DNA from: Bacteroidota bacterium
GTDB taxonomy: Bacteria; Bacteroidota; Bacteroidia; Bacteroidales; TTA-H9
Direction of reading: 5' to 3'
DNA: 48,403 nucleotides
Assembly: GCA_003250395.1 (NCBI GenBank)
Contig: QKGM01000051.1
Span: 1 to 48,403, forward strand
Part shown: piece after piece, positions 8,379 through 16,516 of the stretch
Position numbering within the stretch: position 1 is the stretch's first letter
How the letters are laid out: the number at the start of each line of letters is the position of its first letter
The notes under the pieces: generated by a model
What the model saw: only the letters and a program-made list of their open reading frames with translations
Told to the model about the DNA's origin: nothing
Database searches by the model: none
Made by a program: the position numbers and the translations under genes

Positions 8379-9152
8379 ATGTATAATTACATCAACTACG
8401 TATCTGAAGGGGGAGTTGGAAGGCTAGCTGTCAATCGCCCTGAGGCATTGAATGCCTTGAATAAGCAGGTTTTTCAGGAAATGAATCTTTGCCTGAATGA
8501 AATTGAAACCGATAAATCCTTACGGTTATTAGTGGTAGAAGGTAAAGGGAAGGCCTTTGTTGCTGGGGCTGACATTACTCAAATGCAACATCTCTCACCA
8601 GCAGAGGGGGCTGCATTCTCAAGAGAGGGGCAATCAACATTCCAACGAATCGCCGATCTTTCAGTTCCGGTTATAGCAGCCATTAACGGGTTCGCTCTTG
8701 GAGGAGGGCTTGAACTTGCCATGGCATGTGATTTCCGTATCGCATCAACTTCTGCCAAATTTGGACAGCCCGAAGTGAACCTGGGGCTGATACCTGGATT
8801 TGGCGGGACTATAAGGTTGCCAGGGATAGTTGGTCTCCCTAATGCTATCTGGTTACTCACTACCGGCGAAATGATAGGTGCACAGGAAGCCCTTCGCATC
8901 GGACTTGTTCAAAAAATATTTGAACCTGAAGATTTTGAAGAAGGGGTTAATTCCACAATCAAAATGATTTTACAACGAGGTGCACTTGCAGTTAAACAAG
9001 CAAAAAAAATAGCTGTTGAAGGAAACCGGATGGAACTGGAACAAGGTATGATGCTTGAGAGTGATGCATTCGGAAGTCTCTTTGGTAAAGATACAGAAGC
9101 TTTTAAAGGAATGACAGCATTCATTGAAAAAAGAAAACCCAACTGGAAATAA
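8379..9152 (+). CDS. Enoyl-CoA hydratase / crotonase
   Basis: A crotonase-fold enzyme of 257 residues that hydrates trans-2-enoyl-CoA. The oxyanion-hole segments GKAFVAGADI (57-66) and FALGGGLEL (105-113) are present. Both catalytic glutamates of the hydratase subfamily are there: E112 in GGGLEL and E132 in FGQPEVNLG, 20 residues apart as in rat crotonase. It is the first gene of the operon; the dehydrogenase starts 17 bases after its stop. A short-chain (crotonyl-CoA) preference is plausible from the gene company but cannot be read from the sequence. Confidence 0.92.
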   Translation: MYNYINYVSEGGVGRLAVNRPEALNALNKQVFQEMNLCLNEIETDKSLRLLVVEGKGKAFVAGADITQMQHLSPAEGAAFSREGQSTFQRIADLSVPVIAAINGFALGGGLELAMACDFRIASTSAKFGQPEVNLGLIPGFGGTIRLPGIVGLPNAIWLLTTGEMIGAQEALRIGLVQKIFEPEDFEEGVNSTIKMILQRGALAVKQAKKIAVEGNRMELEQGMMLESDAFGSLFGKDTEAFKGMTAFIEKRKPNWK

Positions 9153-9169
9153 TAAAATCTTATTATAAT

Positions 9170-10501
9170 ATGGATTATAGCGAAAAACTAAGTCATGTTG
9201 CAGTACTAGGTGCTGCCGGTAAAATGGGAAGTGGTATTCTGCTCCTTACTGCTCTGGAAATGTTTGAACAAAGTACTTTACCCGAAAACAAGGATAAACT
9301 CTTTCTTCTCGACGCAATAGACCTTAGTCCTGAAGCACTTAAAGGGCTTCGCAATTATTTAACTGCTCAGGCCCGTAAAAATGCAGAAAAGAAAACTGTA
9401 TGGCTCAGATCAATATATTCGAACAGGGAAGATCTGATTGAAAATGAAGAAATCATTGAGCAATACGTACAGGATGTCCTTGCCCAGGTCTGCTTTACCA
9501 CGAGAATAGAGTCAGCATATGCCGCTCACCTTGTTTTCGAGGCAGCCAGTGAAAACCCCGATCTCAAAATCCGCCTGTTCAGGCAAATTGATTCAAACTC
9601 AAGCGTAAAACCGTGGTTTTTAACAAATACCTCATCCATCCCAATTACTTACCTTAACGACAATGCCAATCTGGATGGAAGGATAATAGGTTTTCATTTC
9701 TATAACCCGCCTGCGATCCAAAAACTGGCAGAACTGATCAGTGCTCCAGCCACCTTACCTGAGCTGACTGAGTTTAGTTTGCATTTTGCATCCCGCTTAC
9801 GCAAAATTGTTGTAAGGTCGAATGATGTAGCCGGGTTTATAGGAAACGGCCATTTCATGCGCGATTTGCTATTTGCTGCGTCAAAGGTGAAAGAGCTTAC
9901 TGATAAGTTCACTACCTCTCAGGCTGTCTATATTATCGACAAAATATCGCGCGACTACCTGGTCAGACCAATGGGCATATTCCAATTGACCGATTATGTT
10001 GGTGTAGACGTTTGCAGCTATATTCTAGGTGTCATGAACAGATTCATACCAGGCAAGGGGTTGCATAGCGCATTAGTTGAGGAATTGCTCTCGATGGGAA
10101 TTAAAGGAGGCCAATATTCAGACGGGTCGCAAAAAGATGGAATCTTCCGCTATCAAAAAGGTGCAATCACGGCAGTATATGAGCCATCAACCAAAGAATA
10201 CATCCCGATTAATGATATTGCTCAGGTTTGTGAGCCCTGGCTGGGCGAGCTTCCTGCTGAATGGAAAGGCTGGAAACAGGTAATGAGAATTGAAAACCGT
10301 GAATTACATTTAGCAAACCATTATGCATCTGTCCGCAACAGCGGCAATAATGGAGCCAGGCTGGCTGTCGAATATGCAGAATACGCTGCCTCTGTAGCCC
10401 GGGAACTTGTATCAGACGGAGTTGCAGCCTCAACTGATGATGTAAATACTGTAATGATGACAGGATTCTTTCATTCTCACGGCCCGGTTAATAACTATTA
10501 A
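9170..10501 (+). CDS. 3-hydroxyacyl-CoA dehydrogenase, long form
   Basis: An NAD-dependent 3-hydroxyacyl-CoA dehydrogenase of 443 residues. The Rossmann fingerprint is VLGAAGKMGSG (12-22); FEAASENPDLKIRLF (123-137) and NTSS (153-156) are family motifs; and H176 in IIGFHFYNPP is the catalytic histidine. Single-domain bacterial enzymes have about 280-310 residues. This one has an inserted helical segment between the first strand unit and residue about 105, and a C-terminal extension of about 100 residues beyond the usual dimer domain. It sits between crotonase (17 bases) and thiolase (17 bases), so its role in the same cycle is clear. What the extra parts do is unknown. Confidence 0.88.
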   Translation: MDYSEKLSHVAVLGAAGKMGSGILLLTALEMFEQSTLPENKDKLFLLDAIDLSPEALKGLRNYLTAQARKNAEKKTVWLRSIYSNREDLIENEEIIEQYVQDVLAQVCFTTRIESAYAAHLVFEAASENPDLKIRLFRQIDSNSSVKPWFLTNTSSIPITYLNDNANLDGRIIGFHFYNPPAIQKLAELISAPATLPELTEFSLHFASRLRKIVVRSNDVAGFIGNGHFMRDLLFAASKVKELTDKFTTSQAVYIIDKISRDYLVRPMGIFQLTDYVGVDVCSYILGVMNRFIPGKGLHSALVEELLSMGIKGGQYSDGSQKDGIFRYQKGAITAVYEPSTKEYIPINDIAQVCEPWLGELPAEWKGWKQVMRIENRELHLANHYASVRNSGNNGARLAVEYAEYAASVARELVSDGVAASTDDVNTVMMTGFFHSHGPVNNY

Positions 10502-10518
10502 TTAATAAGATAATTTAT

Positions 10519-11751
10519 ATGAATAAAAAAGTATACATGGCCGCCGGTTATAATACCGTATCATTAGGTTCGGGAAGGAAAGAATTTCACCCGGCCAAAC
10601 CCAGGCCTGGTCTGGAACATTACATAATCGAAGCCGGGAAAGCTACACTAGAACAAATTGGAGGAGCTAAAAATGTGGACGAGAGCGTGATAGGCAATTT
10701 CATGGCATCACGATTCAACAAACAGGGTCACCTGGCTGGCTTTATTCCGATGATAGATACTGAACTGGCAGGTAAAAGTGCCACCAGAACAGAAGCTGCT
10801 TGTGCCTCGGGTGGTGTGGCTTTAACCACTGCCATAAGAAGTATCCTGGCTGGAACAGCCGATACTGTTTTAGCTATCGGTGTAGAAGTACAGAATACGG
10901 TCAAGGCAATATATGGTGCTGATGTACTTGCTGGCGCAGGCTGGTTCCAACATAGAAAAAAGGGTCACGCCTATTTTTTCCCAGGGCAGTTCAGTAACAG
11001 AGCCGGTGCTTATTTTGAGAAATTTGGCCGTGAAGAAACAAGGAAAGGACTTGCCAGATGGTACAGAAATGCTATCGAAAACGCACGCCTCTGCGCTACA
11101 GCCCAGGAGTTTCATAATACAACTGCCGACCTTGAAGCCGTTGCCATGACTCCACCTAATGGAAAAGTATTTGTTGACCATCTGAATATTTACGATTGTT
11201 CGAAAGTCAGTGATGGCGCCAGCAGTATTGCTGTCATGTCTGAAGAAGGGTTAAAAAGATGCGGCATAGCAATAGAAGATGCGGTAGAAATTATCAGCTT
11301 TGCACAGGTGCAACGCGATATTACCAAATTGCCTGAGGATCCCACCATAATGACAACCACTCAACTTGCCGTAAGTAAAGCATTATCCGGTGCGGGAATC
11401 ACGCATGAACAACTTTCTACTATCGAATTACATGATTGCTTCTCGATAGCCGGAGTTCTTGCTGTCGAAGCTATCGGACTTGCCCCTCACGGGAAAGGCG
11501 CCGAGTGGATAGCATCCGGACATACAGCGCGTAATGGAAAACTTCCTGTTAATACAACAGGTGGATTGGTTGGATGGGGACATCCAACCGGAGCTACCGG
11601 TGTTCATCAGGCAGTAACCATTTGGGAACAGCTAACAGGACGTGCCGGAAACGCTCAGATAGAGATAAATAATGATAACAAATATGCTCTTTCCATCAAT
11701 ATGGGGGGGGATGATGTGACTGTTGTCGCCATTGTTTACAAAAAAAATTAA
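10519..11751 (+). CDS. Thiolase, SCP2-type acetyl-CoA acyltransferase
   Basis: A thiolase-superfamily enzyme of 410 residues. The nucleophile is C95 in EAACASGGVAL. H305 in IELHDCFSIAG and H355 in GWGHPTGATG complete the active site. The HDCFS form instead of the NEAFA of classical acetyl-CoA acetyltransferases places it in the SCP2/SCPx thiolase branch. It may cleave 3-ketoacyl-CoA or condense two acetyl-CoA units; the direction cannot be told from sequence. It is the third gene of the operon. No strong hairpin follows it directly; a promoter and two terminators lie in the next 220 bases. Confidence 0.88.
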   Translation: MNKKVYMAAGYNTVSLGSGRKEFHPAKPRPGLEHYIIEAGKATLEQIGGAKNVDESVIGNFMASRFNKQGHLAGFIPMIDTELAGKSATRTEAACASGGVALTTAIRSILAGTADTVLAIGVEVQNTVKAIYGADVLAGAGWFQHRKKGHAYFFPGQFSNRAGAYFEKFGREETRKGLARWYRNAIENARLCATAQEFHNTTADLEAVAMTPPNGKVFVDHLNIYDCSKVSDGASSIAVMSEEGLKRCGIAIEDAVEIISFAQVQRDITKLPEDPTIMTTTQLAVSKALSGAGITHEQLSTIELHDCFSIAGVLAVEAIGLAPHGKGAEWIASGHTARNGKLPVNTTGGLVGWGHPTGATGVHQAVTIWEQLTGRAGNAQIEINNDNKYALSINMGGDDVTVVAIVYKKN

Positions 11752-11791
11752 TTTTTTTTTTGCATAATTCAATTTCGTTTAAAAAAAGTAT

Positions 11792-11799
11792 TACTTTTG
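11792..11799 (+). promoter_or_regulatory. -7 promoter element of a candidate small RNA
   Basis: TACTTTTG matches TAnnTTTG. The inferred start point near 11804 coincides with the 5' arm of a long-range stem that ends in a poly-T tract. No -33 TTG is seen at 17-21 bases. Confidence 0.5.
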
Positions 11800-11803
11800 A
11801 CTC

Positions 11804-11900
11804 GAGGCTGTTCCGGATTTTTTCGATATGTTCCCCAAGGCATATCTTTTCATTTTCCTCATAGACAATAGGTTAGAACAAGTGGAACAGCCTTTTTTTT
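11804..11900 (+). ncRNA. Candidate structured small RNA (about 97 nt)
   Basis: The 5' arm AGGCTGTTCC (11805-11814) pairs perfectly over 10 bp with GGAACAGCCT (11884-11893), which runs into eight T residues. Inside the closed loop, GATATG and CATATC form a hairpin and CCT...AGG a weaker one, so a multibranched fold is possible. A TACTTTTG element lies just upstream. This gives a complete transcription unit of promoter, RNA and intrinsic terminator between thiolase and the flavoprotein gene. The SRP RNA core sequence is absent and the length is wrong for tmRNA, RNase P or classical 6S. I do not recognise the family. It could instead be a long-loop terminator of the thiolase operon. Confidence 0.45.
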
Positions 11901-11935
11901 CGAGATTACTGATTTCCTTTTAAAATAAATCAAAC

Positions 11936-11971
11936 CGAATCCTCACAGAGATGTGGGGATTCGTTGTTTTT
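11936..11971 (+). terminator. Strong intrinsic terminator
   Basis: CGAATCCTCAC (11936-11946) and GTGGGGATTCG (11953-11963) form an 11-bp stem with one G-T pair and a 6-base loop, followed by TTGTTTTT. It is 36 bases past the poly-T end of the candidate RNA and probably stops read-through from the thiolase operon. Confidence 0.75.
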
Positions 11972-12014
11972 AGGCTATTTCTGAATAGATGACAACGATA
12001 AAATCAAGATGGTT

Positions 12015-12022
12015 TACCTTTG
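12015..12022 (+). promoter_or_regulatory. -7 promoter element; decides the start of the flavoprotein gene
   Basis: TACCTTTG, a full TAnnTTTG match, lies inside the first codons of the open frame that begins at 11989. This argues that the ATG at 11989 is not used and that translation starts at 12043, about 15 bases after the likely transcription start. Confidence 0.6.
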
Positions 12023-12042
12023 CAGAAAATTACACAAACGAC

Positions 12043-12984
12043 ATGTTACCGTTTTGTCAGACTTTTAATATAGATTTCCCCGTTATCCAGGGAGGCATGA
12101 TATGGTGCAGCGGCTGGCGCCTTGCATCAGCTGTCAGCGAAGCAGGAGGGCTCGGAATCATTGGTGCCGGAAGTATGCACCCGGAAATTCTCGCAGAGCA
12201 TATTACAAAATGCCGACAAGCAACAAAAAAACCTTTTGGCGTAAACCTGCCATTAACGTATCCTCAAATTGATGAATTAATACAGATTATCATCAGCCAA
12301 ATGGTCCCCGTTGTAATCACGTCGGCAGGGAGCCCGGCAAAGTATACTGAAATATTTCACAATCACGGAATTAAAGTAATGCATGTTGTATCAAACCTGA
12401 AATTTGCCTTAAAGAGCCAGCAGGCAGGAGTAGATGCAGTAATAGCAGAAGGTTTTGAAGCCGGAGGTCACAATGGCAGCGAAGAAACGACAACTCTGGT
12501 TTTGCTTCAGGTATTACGACCTCATTTATCTATCCCGTTACTTGCCGCGGGTGGCATTGGAACAGGTAGCGCAATGCTCGCAGCAATGGCACTGGGTGCT
12601 GATGGTGTTCAAATCGGATCATTATTTGCCGCTTCTGCCGAATCGTCGGCACACGATGCATTTAAAAAACAAATCATAAACTCGGCTGAGGGCGATACCA
12701 GGCTATCCCTCAAATCAATAGGCGGAGTAAGGCTGCTTAAAAACCGGTTTTCTGAAGAAGTCAGATCGCTTGAAGTATCAGGAGCTTTGGCGGAAGAATT
12801 AAAACAATTTCTTGGGCATGGACGTGCTAAAAAAGGAATGTTCGAAGGAGACCTGGATGAAGGTGAACTGGAAATAGGACAGATAGCAGCAACTATTAAC
12901 CATGTTGCACCTGTAAGTGAAATCATGGAACGATTGAAAATGGAATTCGTTGAAGCAAAATCAGCTCTTTGTAAACTGGCATGA
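12043..12984 (+). CDS. Nitronate monooxygenase-like flavoprotein (NPD/FabK family)
   Basis: An FMN-binding TIM-barrel protein of 313 residues. It begins MLPFCQTFNIDFPVIQGGM, where PVIQGGM is the N-terminal signature of nitronate monooxygenases and FabK-type enoyl-ACP reductases. AEGFEAGGHNG carries the conserved histidine of the family, and IPLLAAGGIGTG and GADGVQIGSLF form the phosphate-binding loops. The frame extends to an ATG at 11989, but a promoter element lies in that extension. Its stop overlaps the start of the hydrolase gene by 4 bases, so the two are coupled. In acyl-CoA gene clusters such proteins may detoxify nitronates or act on enoyl thioesters; which applies here is open. Confidence 0.85.
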   Translation: MLPFCQTFNIDFPVIQGGMIWCSGWRLASAVSEAGGLGIIGAGSMHPEILAEHITKCRQATKKPFGVNLPLTYPQIDELIQIIISQMVPVVITSAGSPAKYTEIFHNHGIKVMHVVSNLKFALKSQQAGVDAVIAEGFEAGGHNGSEETTTLVLLQVLRPHLSIPLLAAGGIGTGSAMLAAMALGADGVQIGSLFAASAESSAHDAFKKQIINSAEGDTRLSLKSIGGVRLLKNRFSEEVRSLEVSGALAEELKQFLGHGRAKKGMFEGDLDEGELEIGQIAATINHVAPVSEIMERLKMEFVEAKSALCKLA

Positions 12985-13775
12985 AAGAACAATACTTAAA
13001 TCCATTACCAGGTATAACTGTTTACAGTAAGTGGTTTGGATCGATACACAACAGAAACAATGCTCCTGTGATTGTACTGCTGCATGAAGGATTAGGCTGT
13101 ACTGCCATGTGGAAAAATTTCCCGCAACTCCTCCATACTGTTACAAGTTTACCTGTCTTTTCGTACGACAGGCCCGGATATGGACTTTCAGGTGAATTGC
13201 CTAACGGATTCCAGGAGGGTTACCTCGAAAGGGAAGCAGATTTACATCTCCCCGCAATACTGAAGTCGGCCGGAATAACCGGGAACATCATTCTGCTCGG
13301 ACACAGCGATGGAGCAACAATAACCCTGATGGCAGCAGCTAATAAAAACCTGCATGTAATAGCGGCTATCAGTATGGCTCCTCATGTCATCATTGAACAA
13401 ATCTCAGTCAAAGGGCTTATTGCAACGCAAAAAATGGCAATTGATTCTGACTTTATCGAACGCTTGTCAAAATACCACGGAACCCGCACCTCCCAATTGG
13501 TAGACCTATGGTTAAACGCCTGGCTAAGCCCTTGGGCTGCATCCTGGGGAATGGATAGCTACCTCAGTCAAATATCTAATCCTGTATTATTCATTCAGGG
13601 AACCGACGACCATTTCGGCACCAGGGAACAGGCATTTCATATCGCCCGCCTGATCAAAGGTAGTTTCAATTCACTCATGATAGAGAATTGCGGGCACATT
13701 CCACACCTTCAGGCTGAGGAAACAGTACTTCAACATGTAACAGATTTTATCGCCAGCCTGAAAATAACCCAATAA
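12981..13775 (+). CDS. Alpha/beta hydrolase
   Basis: A cytosolic alpha/beta-hydrolase of 264 residues without signal peptide. The oxyanion strand VIVLLHEGLGC is at 30-40, the nucleophile elbow LLGHSDGAT has S109, the acid is D210 in IQGTDDHFG and the base H239 in ENCGHIPH. The ATG overlaps the preceding TGA (ATGA), showing translational coupling with the flavoprotein. An esterase or acyl-CoA thioesterase role would fit the neighbours, but substrate cannot be inferred from sequence. Confidence 0.88.
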   Translation: MKEQYLNPLPGITVYSKWFGSIHNRNNAPVIVLLHEGLGCTAMWKNFPQLLHTVTSLPVFSYDRPGYGLSGELPNGFQEGYLEREADLHLPAILKSAGITGNIILLGHSDGATITLMAAANKNLHVIAAISMAPHVIIEQISVKGLIATQKMAIDSDFIERLSKYHGTRTSQLVDLWLNAWLSPWAASWGMDSYLSQISNPVLFIQGTDDHFGTREQAFHIARLIKGSFNSLMIENCGHIPHLQAEETVLQHVTDFIASLKITQ

Positions 13776-13816
13776 GTATATCATTTATCAGGAATTTCTT
13801 TGCCCGATATAAGAAG

Positions 13817-13841
13817 CTGCAAGACTTTCCTTGCAGGTTTT
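13817..13841 (+). terminator. Hairpin after the hydrolase gene
   Basis: CTGCAAG (13817-13823) and CTTGCAG (13830-13836) form a 7-bp stem with a 6-base loop, followed by GTTTTC. It is a modest candidate terminator 42 bases past the hydrolase stop. Confidence 0.4.
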
Positions 13842-14037
13842 CGTATTGAATACATCCGGGGAAATAATCCCGGTTTGGTGTAATTATCAGCACCTTGTCT
13901 ACAAAGCAACAATAATCTTTTCCACCTCAGGAATTGCAGGCCTGTCAGTTTACTTAAGAATCTTTACTCGATAAAAAACAATGGAATGTTTTAAACTATC
14001 GATATTCCATTTTCATAAATCCTACTTTAATCTTTCA

Positions 14038-14087
14038 ACCGTAGATCGACCGTAGATTAACCGTAGATTAACCGTAGATCAACCGTG
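14038..14087. repeat. 11-bp direct repeat, four units plus a partial fifth
   Basis: Units start at 14038, 14049, 14060 and 14071 and read ACCGTAGATCG, ACCGTAGATTA, ACCGTAGATTA and ACCGTAGATCA; ACCGTG follows at 14082. The period is exactly 11, about one helical turn. A related two-unit array lies at 41518-41542. Confidence 0.9.
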
Positions 14088-14556
14088 TTTTTTCGGTTTG
14101 TCTCCGGTTAATTTTCGACTGGATCTTGGCCTATTTCCTTTGCAAGTTTTCAATAATTATCCGGAAAGCTGTTATAAATTCATATTCTATCTTCTCCTGA
14201 ATATATGGCAGGTACTTACAAATGCATGTTGATCTGAGCCCACAAATTCAACGTGCGGGAACTATGACAAAGGAAATTTAAAACCAGTAAATCCATTTAA
14301 TTCTTACCATATCATTTCTTAATGAGTGAACAGATAAAACATTCAGCGAAGAAACCTGGTCAACTTACATTTAATCATGGGAATATTTAAACAAAATCAT
14401 AATTACATATTCACATATTTTCATTAATCGCAGGTATTTTTTGGAGATAGGTTAAACAAAGGTTTCATCAGGATTGTTAAACTGGTAATCAACAATGTCT
14501 TGCGCACCAATTGTTGCAGAGGCTTCATTAGTAACCAACCAATCATTTGAATAACT

Positions 14557-15699
14557 ATGGATTTTTCCTTCACAGAAGAGCAGTTGATGATCAGACAAGC
14601 TGCACGTGATTATGCACAGCGAGAACTCATTACCGACGTAATCGAGCGCGATGAAAAAGCAATCTACCCCGAAAAACATGTCCGGGCTTTAGCCGAGCTA
14701 GGTTTTATGGGTATGATGGTAGACCCGAAATGGGATGGTGGAGGAATGGAGACTGTATCATACGTACTTGCCATCGAAGAGATATCGAAGGTTGATGCTT
14801 CGGCCTCAGTTATCATGTCGGTCAACAACTCGTTGGTGTGTTGGGGCCTCCAGACATTCGGAACAGACGACCAGAGAGAAAAATATCTAAAACCGCTTGC
14901 ACGAGGTGAGACGATCGGGGCTTTCCTCCTTTCAGAACCGGAAGCAGGTTCTGATGCAACATCGCAAAGGACAACTGCTGTGGATATGGGAGATCATTAC
15001 CTGCTAAACGGGACCAAGAATTGGATCACCAATGGTAATACCGCAGGCACCTATCTTGTCATTGCCCAGACTCATCCGGAAAAAGGGCATAAAGGGATTA
15101 ATGCATTTATTGTCGACAGACATTGGCCGGGAATCACAGTGGGACCGCATGAAAACAAAATGGGGATGCGTAGTTCTGATACCCATTCGGTAATGTTTAC
15201 CGATGTTAAAGTTCCCAAAGAAAATCGTATAGGGGAAGACGGTTTTGGTTTTAAGTTTGCCATGCAGACACTTGAAGGAGGGCGTATAGGTATTGCAGCT
15301 CAGGCTCTCGGGTTGGCGTCAGGTGCACTGGAACTGTCAGTTAAATACGCACTGCAGCGAAAATCTTTTGGTACAGAGATCGGTAACCATCAGGCAATAG
15401 CTTTTAAACTTTCTGATATGGCCGTAAAAGTTGAAACAGGTCGTTTACTTGTTTTAAAGGCAGCCTGGCTTAAAGATCAACACCTCCCCTATGGTGTTGC
15501 AAGTGCCATGGCCAAACAGTATTGCGCTGATATGGCAATGGAAGTAACAACTGATGCTGTTCAAATTCATGGTGGGTATGGATATGTAAAAGAATACCAT
15601 GTAGAAAGGCTGATGCGTGAGGCAAAGTTGACCCAGATTTATGAGGGGACATCTGAAATCCAAAAAATTGTGATTTCAAGATCATTATTAAAAGATTAA
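14557..15699 (+). CDS. Acyl-CoA dehydrogenase (short-chain/butyryl-CoA type)
   Basis: An FAD-dependent acyl-CoA dehydrogenase of 380 residues, the normal length for short-chain enzymes. It starts MDFSFTEEQLMIRQAARDYA; FLLSEPEAGSDA and NGTKNWITNG are the family signatures in the middle domain; GGYGYVKEYHVERLMREAK and IYEGTSEIQ lie at the end. E363 in YEGTSE is at the position of the catalytic base of SCAD/MCAD. EtfB follows 38 bases downstream and EtfA after it, the classic bcd-etfBA order. It may oxidise acyl-CoA in beta-oxidation or reduce crotonyl-CoA in a fermentative cycle. Confidence 0.94.
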   Translation: MDFSFTEEQLMIRQAARDYAQRELITDVIERDEKAIYPEKHVRALAELGFMGMMVDPKWDGGGMETVSYVLAIEEISKVDASASVIMSVNNSLVCWGLQTFGTDDQREKYLKPLARGETIGAFLLSEPEAGSDATSQRTTAVDMGDHYLLNGTKNWITNGNTAGTYLVIAQTHPEKGHKGINAFIVDRHWPGITVGPHENKMGMRSSDTHSVMFTDVKVPKENRIGEDGFGFKFAMQTLEGGRIGIAAQALGLASGALELSVKYALQRKSFGTEIGNHQAIAFKLSDMAVKVETGRLLVLKAAWLKDQHLPYGVASAMAKQYCADMAMEVTTDAVQIHGGYGYVKEYHVERLMREAKLTQIYEGTSEIQKIVISRSLLKD

Positions 15700-15737
15700 T
15701 TTTCAAAGAATACTAAATTATTTAACATAACTGAATC

Positions 15738-16487
15738 ATGAGAATTGCAGTATGCATGAGCCATGTTCCTGATACCACCACCCGTATTAAAATTGATGGT
15801 TCGGGCGACAAGATAGATTACACCGGGGTACAGTGGGTAATTAATCCTTGGGATGAACTGGCACTGACCCGTGCACTTGAATTGAAAGAAATACCGGGCA
15901 GCGGTATTAGTGAAGTGGTAGTTGTTAATGTTGGGGATAATACCGCAGAACCTGTTATTAGAAAAGCACTGGCCATTGGTGCAGACAGAGCCGTCAGAAT
16001 TGATCTGGTACCGGAGGATGGAATAATGACCGCCAGGGCGCTTTTTGAATACTTCAAAACAGAAATGTATGAAGTCATCATGACAGGCCTTGAATCGGCT
16101 GATTATAACGGGGGATCAGTTGGAGCTTTTCTAGGGGGCTTATTAAACCGAAGAACTGTGAATGCCGTTTCAGCTATTAATATGCAGGAAGGACAATGGA
16201 AACTTACCCGGGAGCCTGGCGGGGGTATCCAGATTATCACAGCTGAGCCACCATTCGTAGCTATAGTTCAGAAAGGGATTGCCATAGTACCCAGAATCCC
16301 TTCAATGCGAGGCGTTATGCAAGCCAGGACAAAACCATTGCAGGTTATTAAGGTAAATGAGATAAAGGCTGGTTCATCGACTGGCAGCTACACATATCCA
16401 CCCCAAAAAGGAACCTGCAGGATGATTGATGCGGGCAATCCTACAGAACTGATACACTTGTTAAAAACAGAAGCCAGGGTACTATAA
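15738..16487 (+). CDS. etfB: Electron transfer flavoprotein beta subunit
   Basis: EtfB of 249 residues, starting MRIAVCMSHVPDTTTRIKID. It has the AMP/FAD-binding segment VWVVNVGDNTAEPVIRKALA-like region near residue 55 and the ETF-beta signature VNAVSAINMQEGQWKLTREP-like stretch near residue 140. With EtfA it carries electrons to or from the acyl-CoA dehydrogenase encoded just upstream. Whether the pair bifurcates electrons cannot be decided here. The gene is flanked by spacers of 38 and 29 bases, consistent with one operon. Confidence 0.94.
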   Translation: MRIAVCMSHVPDTTTRIKIDGSGDKIDYTGVQWVINPWDELALTRALELKEIPGSGISEVVVVNVGDNTAEPVIRKALAIGADRAVRIDLVPEDGIMTARALFEYFKTEMYEVIMTGLESADYNGGSVGAFLGGLLNRRTVNAVSAINMQEGQWKLTREPGGGIQIITAEPPFVAIVQKGIAIVPRIPSMRGVMQARTKPLQVIKVNEIKAGSSTGSYTYPPQKGTCRMIDAGNPTELIHLLKTEARVL

Positions 16488-16516
16488 GCCATTAGATTAA
16501 TCTGAAAAATTAAACC

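Larger units (their letters stand above)
13776..14556. other. 780-base spacer inside the acyl-CoA region
   Basis: No credible gene. It contains a hairpin at 13817-13836, a second inverted repeat (AATGGAAT 13980-13987 with ATTCCATT 14004-14011) and, right after it, a four-unit 11-bp direct repeat at 14038-14087. The rest to 14556 is AT-rich and should hold the promoter of the acyl-CoA dehydrogenase operon, though no full TAnnTTTG is seen near the ATG. Confidence 0.6.

Noticed and set aside
11804..11900. SRP (4.5S) RNA or 6S RNA
   Set aside because: The SRP core GGAAGCAGCC-like motif is missing and the length is short for 6S; only an unnamed RNA call can be supported.
14038..14087. CRISPR array
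   Set aside because: Units of 11 bases without spacers and without cas genes nearby are plain tandem repeats.
14452..14679. Minus-strand open frame overlapping the start of the acyl-CoA dehydrogenase gene
   Set aside because: It is a shadow; the plus-strand gene has full family motifs from its first codons.
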